From: Desulfurobacteriaceae bacterium | GTDB taxonomy: Bacteria; Aquificota; Aquificia; Desulfurobacteriales; Desulfurobacteriaceae | Direction of reading: 5' to 3' | Length of the DNA: 35,401 nt | Assembly: GCA_027068415.1 (NCBI GenBank) | Contig: JAMOTD010000016.1 | Location: 1-35,401, forward strand | Shown: in pieces, positions 32,035 through 35,401 of the stretch | Numbering within the stretch: position 1 is the first letter of the stretch | Layout of the letters: the number at the start of each line of letters is the position of its first letter | Notes under the pieces: model-generated | What the model saw: only the letters and a program-made list of their open reading frames with translations | Databases searched by the model: none | Told to the model about the DNA's origin: nothing | Translations under genes and position numbers: made by a program

Positions 32035-33011
32035 GGCTGGCCGTCTTAGGCTCCGGAAGCTGGGGCTCTGCACTGGCAGTTCACTTCGGAAGGCTCGGCT
32101 TTGAGGTTCTTCAGTGGTGCAGAGAAGAAGATGTTGCCTCTGAGATTAACCTCAAAAGGGAGAACACCCTTTTCCTTCCGGGGATTCCCTACCCCGAGTC
32201 GGTTAGAGCTACAACTTCTGTTGCCGAGGCTGCTGAAGGTGCAGACTTTGTTATCTCGATTATTCCTACCCAGTACACCCCTCCCTTCTGGAAGGAGAAG
32301 AGGGAGCTCCTTTCCGGCAAACCCTTAATCTGTGCAAGCAAGGGAATAGATGTTAAAACCCTTAAAACCCTCTCTGAAACCTACGCCGGGATTTTCGGCT
32401 CTAAGAGCGAGTACTTCGTCCTCTCCGGGCCCACTTTTGCCCTTGAGGTTGCTAAGGGGCTTCCTGCGGCCGCAGTTATTGCAAACCTTTCATCACAGAG
32501 GGCTTTAGAGGTTGCCGAAGTTTTGAGCTCTAAGAGCTTTAGGTTTTACGCGGGTAACGACGTTTTGGGCGTAGAGTTGGGAGGGGCTCTAAAAAACGTT
32601 ATTGCCATTGCTACCGGAATTGCCGACGGTATGGGGCTCGGGAACAACGCCCGGGCGGCCCTGATTACGAGGGGGCTTCACGAGATAAAGAGGCTGGGCT
32701 GTGCAATGGGAGCTCAGGAGAAAACCTTTTACGGCCTTTCAGGGCTGGGGGATTTGGTTTTGACCTGTACGGGGGAGCTCTCAAGGAACAGGCAGTTCGG
32801 CCTTGCCTTGGGAAGGGGAGAGGGCGGAGTAAACGGGAACTTTGTCGTAGAGGGGGTTCATACTGTAAAGGCGGCCGTTAAACTTGCAAAGGAGTACTCG
32901 GTTGAGATGCCCATAACCGAGGCCGTCTATAAGATAGTTCACAGGGGCTACTCTCCGGGGAAGGTTATGGAGGAGCTCCTATCAAGGCCGGTAAAAGAGG
33001 AGAGCCTATGA
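32031..33011 (+). CDS. gpsA: NAD(P)-dependent glycerol-3-phosphate dehydrogenase
   Basis: 326 residues. It reduces dihydroxyacetone phosphate to glycerol 3-phosphate for phospholipids. Visible: the dinucleotide-binding VLGSGSWGSALAVHF at the N-terminus, SIIPTQYTPPFW, the conserved VLSGPTFALEVAKGLPAA, the catalytic Lys in GGALKNVIAIATGIADG, the GLSGLGDLVLTCTG block and a C-terminal EYSVEMPITEAVYKI. The start is TTG at 32031, overlapping the stop of the previous gene, behind GGAGGAAG. It is one link in a chain of overlapping genes from cstA to the ABC permease. Confidence 0.95.
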   Translation: MRLAVLGSGSWGSALAVHFGRLGFEVLQWCREEDVASEINLKRENTLFLPGIPYPESVRATTSVAEAAEGADFVISIIPTQYTPPFWKEKRELLSGKPLICASKGIDVKTLKTLSETYAGIFGSKSEYFVLSGPTFALEVAKGLPAAAVIANLSSQRALEVAEVLSSKSFRFYAGNDVLGVELGGALKNVIAIATGIADGMGLGNNARAALITRGLHEIKRLGCAMGAQEKTFYGLSGLGDLVLTCTGELSRNRQFGLALGRGEGGVNGNFVVEGVHTVKAAVKLAKEYSVEMPITEAVYKIVHRGYSPGKVMEELLSRPVKEESL

Positions 33012-33460
33012 GCTGCTTTAACTTTGGAAGAGAGGACGAAGACTTTCCCTTTGAAGAGGAGGCCTTAAGGTTTTTTAAGGGGAAACTTCCCGGCTGGGAC
33101 AGTTTGGAGTTTAAAGTCCCTTCCTGGAAAGAGGAGGTAGGAAAGAGGCTTCACTCCTTTAAAAACGCCCTTTTGGGAAGTGATGAAGAGCCCCTTTTAG
33201 ACTACCTAATTGGCCTTCTGGAAAGGGAAGAGCTTGAGGGTGAAAGGCTAAAGGTCTGGCACCTCCTCTTTGAGGACTACCTCTTTCCCCTCTTAGAGAG
33301 GTTAATCTACTACAGGGCAAACGAGCCCTTGGGAGAGGAGGAGCTCTCCTTTAAAATAAAAGAGATAGCCTCCCTTCCGGGCTATCTGAGGGTTAAAACC
33401 CCTTACGATGCAATAAACAGAATAATATCTCTACTTCAGTGCGGAGGAGAAGATGATTGA
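33008..33460 (+). CDS. Unrecognised acidic protein
   Basis: 150 residues; I do not recognise a family. It is rich in Glu, Leu and Phe, with no signal peptide or membrane segment. The sequence appears mostly helical, with EEPLLDYLIGLLEREELEGE and LLFEDYLFPLLERLIYYR as amphipathic stretches. Three Cys are present, one at position 3 and one near the C-terminus (LLQCGG). The ATG overlaps the gpsA stop (ATGA) and the end overlaps phoU by 8 bases, so it is a genuine operon member rather than a spurious reading frame. Codon use matches its neighbours. A link to phoU is only positional. Confidence 0.7.
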   Translation: MSCFNFGREDEDFPFEEEALRFFKGKLPGWDSLEFKVPSWKEEVGKRLHSFKNALLGSDEEPLLDYLIGLLEREELEGERLKVWHLLFEDYLFPLLERLIYYRANEPLGEEELSFKIKEIASLPGYLRVKTPYDAINRIISLLQCGGEDD

Positions 33461-34154
33461 GCGCTACCTTGAAGACCTTGACGCTCTAAAGAAGAGCTTT
33501 ATTGAAATGGCCGACATGGCCAGGAAAATCATAAACGATGCAATGGAAGCCTTAATGGAGAGGGATAAGGAGAAGGCCAAGGCAACCTACGAGTTTGACA
33601 GGCTCATAGACCTCAAGGAGATTGAGATTGAGGAGAGGTGCATAAGAATCCTCGCCCTCTACTCCCCCGAGGCCACCGACTTAAGGTTTGTTGTTTCTAT
33701 CCTCAAGAGTATAGTTGACCTTGAGAGGGTAGGCGACCTTGCAAGGGATATCTGCGAGACGGCCCTCTACTTAGCGGAAGTTCCTCCCATTAAGCCCTAC
33801 GTTGACCTTCCCAGAATGCTCAAGATTGTTTCTGAGATGCTGAAGGACTCAATAATGGCCCTTTTAAGGGGCGATGTAGAGCTTGCAAAGGAGGTCATAG
33901 ACAAAGACGACATAGTTGACAGCTTCTACGACAGGCTCTTTAACGAGCTTATTGAGATGGCCAAAGAGAGCCCCGAAACCGCTGACGTTGCCGTCAGGCT
34001 GATTCTCGTTGTTAAGTCCCTTGAGAGGGTGGGCGACCACGCCACCAACGTTGCCGAGTACGCAATCTACTATAAAACCGGTGATGTCGTTAAGCACAAG
34101 AAGGCTCAGGAATACCTTAAGAAGCTGAAAGAGAAGACGGAGAAAGGGGAGTAG
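33453..34154 (+). CDS. phoU: PhoU-type phosphate-signalling regulator
   Basis: 233 residues made of two repeated three-helix PhoU domains. Each repeat carries the metal-site E/DxxxD type motif: LRFVVSILKSIVDLERVGDLARDI in the first and VRLILVVKSLERVGDHATNVAEY in the second. PhoU links the Pst transporter to the PhoR kinase and also acts in phosphate homeostasis generally. No pst or phoBR gene is next to it here. The start is ATG at 33453 behind GGAGGAGA. The next gene begins immediately after its stop. Confidence 0.93.
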   Translation: MIERYLEDLDALKKSFIEMADMARKIINDAMEALMERDKEKAKATYEFDRLIDLKEIEIEERCIRILALYSPEATDLRFVVSILKSIVDLERVGDLARDICETALYLAEVPPIKPYVDLPRMLKIVSEMLKDSIMALLRGDVELAKEVIDKDDIVDSFYDRLFNELIEMAKESPETADVAVRLILVVKSLERVGDHATNVAEYAIYYKTGDVVKHKKAQEYLKKLKEKTEKGE

Positions 34155-34958
34155 ATGCTCCACAACCCCTTCCTCTACCTCTCCTACGGCTTCGGCGTTA
34201 AGGCGTTAATCTCGGCAGTTTTAACGGGTTTAACCTGCTCGGCTGTTGGCTCTTACGTGGTTCTCAGGAAGATGAGCTTTGCCGGAGCAGGCCTTGCCCA
34301 CGTTGCCCTTGCAGGGGTTGCCTTTGGAATCTTCCTGGGGGTTAACCCTACTCTTACCGCTCTCTTTTTTACCCTTTTGGCTTCTCTCTTAATCTGGTTC
34401 TTCCAGCTCAGAAGGGGGCTTCACTTTGATGCAACTATGGGAGCTCTCTTTGCAACGAGCGTTGCTTTGGCCGTAGTATTCTTAAGCCTTTCGGGGGCTT
34501 ACGGCTCTTCTGCGCTTGCCTACCTCTTCGGCAGCCCTTTAAGTGCTACTAACACCGATATTATTCTTCTCGGGATTACTGCCGCCGTAGTCTTCCTCTT
34601 CTACCTCTTCTTCTGGAGGGAGATTTACCTGATTACATTCAGTCAGGAGATAGCGAAGGCTTCGGGCTACAAGGTTGAGGTTATTACATTTTTGATGAGC
34701 CTTCTTATCGCTTTGGTTATAACCTTTTCCCTAAAGGCGGTGGGAGCTCTCCTGGTCTTTTCCCTTCTGGTTATGCCCGCGGCCTCAGCCTTTCGCCTTG
34801 CAAAGGGCTACTTTAACTTCTTCGCCCTTACAGTCCTTTTCGGCTTCCTCTCAAGTTTTATCGGGATTCTCGTCTCCTTCGCCCTTGACGCTCCCTCGGG
34901 AGCAACGATTACTCTCGTCTCCTTCCTGATTTTTCTCCTTGCCGCTCTTCTTGACTGA
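34155..34958 (+). CDS. ABC-3 family metal-ion transporter permease (ZnuB-like)
   Basis: 267 residues with about eight or nine membrane helices. ABC-3 permeases carry zinc, manganese or iron across the inner membrane with an ATPase and a metal-binding protein. Visible: VLRKMSFAGAGLAHVALAGVAFG near the N-terminus, the conserved S-x-x-AxxHxxLxG block of ZnuB/MntB-type permeases, and KAVGALLVFSLLVMPAASAF, the coupling-loop region. The metal cannot be told from sequence. The ATP-binding and solute-binding genes are not in the window, so this is an incomplete set here. The ATG at 34155 directly follows the phoU stop; its last codons overlap the CRISPR-side promoter. Confidence 0.9.
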   Translation: MLHNPFLYLSYGFGVKALISAVLTGLTCSAVGSYVVLRKMSFAGAGLAHVALAGVAFGIFLGVNPTLTALFFTLLASLLIWFFQLRRGLHFDATMGALFATSVALAVVFLSLSGAYGSSALAYLFGSPLSATNTDIILLGITAAVVFLFYLFFWREIYLITFSQEIAKASGYKVEVITFLMSLLIALVITFSLKAVGALLVFSLLVMPAASAFRLAKGYFNFFALTVLFGFLSSFIGILVSFALDAPSGATITLVSFLIFLLAALLD

Positions 34959-34978
34959 TAGATTATTTTGGCTATAAT
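34951..34978 (+). promoter_or_regulatory. Strong promoter reading into the CRISPR leader
   Basis: TTGACT (34951-34956) and a perfect TATAAT (34973-34978) are 16 bases apart. The -35 overlaps the stop codon of the ABC permease gene. No reading frame follows on the plus strand before the array, so the array is the likely transcript. Confidence 0.65.
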
Positions 34979-35130
34979 TAATAGAAAGGTCTTTAACAGT
35001 AGAATAGGAAATTAGGCTATTCTAACAATTGTCTACCTCAGGGCTATTGCCCCACAAAGCTTTAAGCTGTTTATTACGATTTAGCCTAAAAGTAATACCC
35101 TTGATTTACAAGGGTTTCAGAAAAGGTGCG
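34979..35130 (+). other. CRISPR leader with three inverted repeats
   Basis: This 152-base noncoding stretch separates the promoter from the first CRISPR repeat. It holds TAGAATAG/CTATTCTA (35000-35007 and 35017-35024, 9-base loop), GGGC/GCCC (35041-35044 and 35049-35052, 4-base loop) and ACCCTTG/CAAGGGT (35097-35103 and 35109-35115, 5-base loop), the last ending 15 bases before the first repeat. AT-rich, leader-like. The inverted repeats may be protein-binding sites used in transcription or spacer acquisition. Confidence 0.55.
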
Positions 35131-35310
35131 GTTGAAATGCCCGAAAAAATGAGCGGGATTGCGACTCGCCCTGGAAGGGGCGGGATTGCCCGATAAAGAG
35201 TTTCTTGTTGAAATGCCCGAAAAAATGAGCGGGATTGCGACCTTTCTAACTTCTTCTTCATCATGCTACACCTCCTCTTGTTGAAATGCCCGAAAAAATG
35301 AGCGGGATTG
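35131..35310 (+). CRISPR. Three-repeat CRISPR array, two spacers
   Basis: Repeats lie at 35131-35165, 35207-35241 and 35280-35310. Each starts GTTGAAATGCCCG and contains ATGAGCGGGATTG; the first two are identical over 35 bases and end in ATTGCGAC, while the third keeps 31 bases and loses the final CGAC. The repeat can form a CCCG/CGGG stem. Spacers are 41 bases (35166-35206) and 38 bases (35242-35279). A degenerate last repeat and a promoter plus leader on the left both indicate plus-strand transcription. The final eight bases, ATTGCGAC, match the crRNA 5' handle of type III-associated Thermus repeats, so a type III (or I-B) system is likely; no cas gene is visible. Confidence 0.92.
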
Positions 35311-35339
35311 TGGTTTGGTGAAGGAGAGGTTTTATTCCT

Positions 35340-35401
35340 TTAGCTGAGGAGCTTTAGGAGCTCCCTCGCGTCTTCAAAGGCCTCGCCTAAGGTGTTGTTG
35401 A
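35340..35401 (-). CDS. C-terminal end of an unidentified gene
   Basis: On the minus strand the last 19 codons of an open frame are visible, ending in TAA at 35342-35340: NNTLGEAFEDARELLKLLS. It is a helical, charged tail with codon use like the host housekeeping genes and includes one GGAGCTCC octamer. Too short to identify. It points toward the CRISPR array, ending 30 bases from the last repeat. Confidence 0.55.
   Translation of the reverse strand, partial: NNTLGEAFEDARELLKLLS

Noticed and set aside
34979-35130. A tRNA or known small RNA in the leader
   Set aside because: No cloverleaf or T-loop can be formed; the stems are short and unconnected.

Overview
The window looks like the chromosome of a thermophilic, probably chemolithoautotrophic bacterium of the Aquificota/Desulfurobacteriaceae type. 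That assignment is an inference from protein style (compact operons, Glu/Lys/Arg-rich enzymes, a thioferritin-like Dps relative, a bacterial AspRS beside a deep-branching gene set, a Thermus-like CRISPR handle); no rRNA is present to confirm it. Genes are packed tightly, with many ATGA-type overlaps and frequent GTG or TTG starts behind strong AGGAGG sites.

Layout. Positions 1-3114 (minus) hold a housekeeping operon clpX-tpiA-galE-secG, with secG cut by the window edge. trpF and a Dps-like ferritin follow on the plus strand, then a decayed Wzz chain-length gene converging on aspS. Positions 6998-9142 (minus) carry comEC, a minimal nucleotidyltransferase (mntA-like) and its HEPN partner, which is broken by an in-frame TGA. 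From 9199 to 22110 one long plus-strand run encodes cysQ, an SLC13 anion transporter, cysC and sat, then Wzx flippase, a PAPS-type sulfotransferase, a GT2, a Wzy-like polymerase, two GT4 enzymes, an initiating sugar-phosphate transferase and manC. Read together this is a pathway for making a sulfated cell-surface polysaccharide: sulfate uptake, activation to PAPS, PAP disposal, sulfation, chain assembly and flipping. The part from 13540 on is visibly AT-richer than the rest and was probably acquired laterally.

Positions 22182-26112 hold speD with its own promoter and terminator, a secreted spherulin-4-type glycosidase, a DksA/TraR zinc-finger protein, an aspartate aminotransferase, a PH-domain membrane protein and a coiled-coil lipoprotein. 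Positions 26160-29981 are a TetR regulator with a clear palindromic operator and a very large BcrA/HgdC-type activase. Then come cstA, a DUF3343 protein, gpsA, an unrecognised small protein, phoU and an ABC-3 metal permease. The right end has a well-formed promoter, a structured leader and a three-repeat CRISPR array; the last 62 bases are the end of an unidentified minus-strand gene.

Most interesting points: the PAPS-to-polysaccharide locus; a CRISPR spacer that is antisense to what reads as a ribosome-binding site plus start codon; the octamer GGAGCTCC, which I counted 28 times by eye but not once in the polysaccharide island; and the toxin gene broken just before its catalytic motif. No cas gene, transposase, integrase, rRNA or tRNA was seen. 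All counts are by hand and no search was run.
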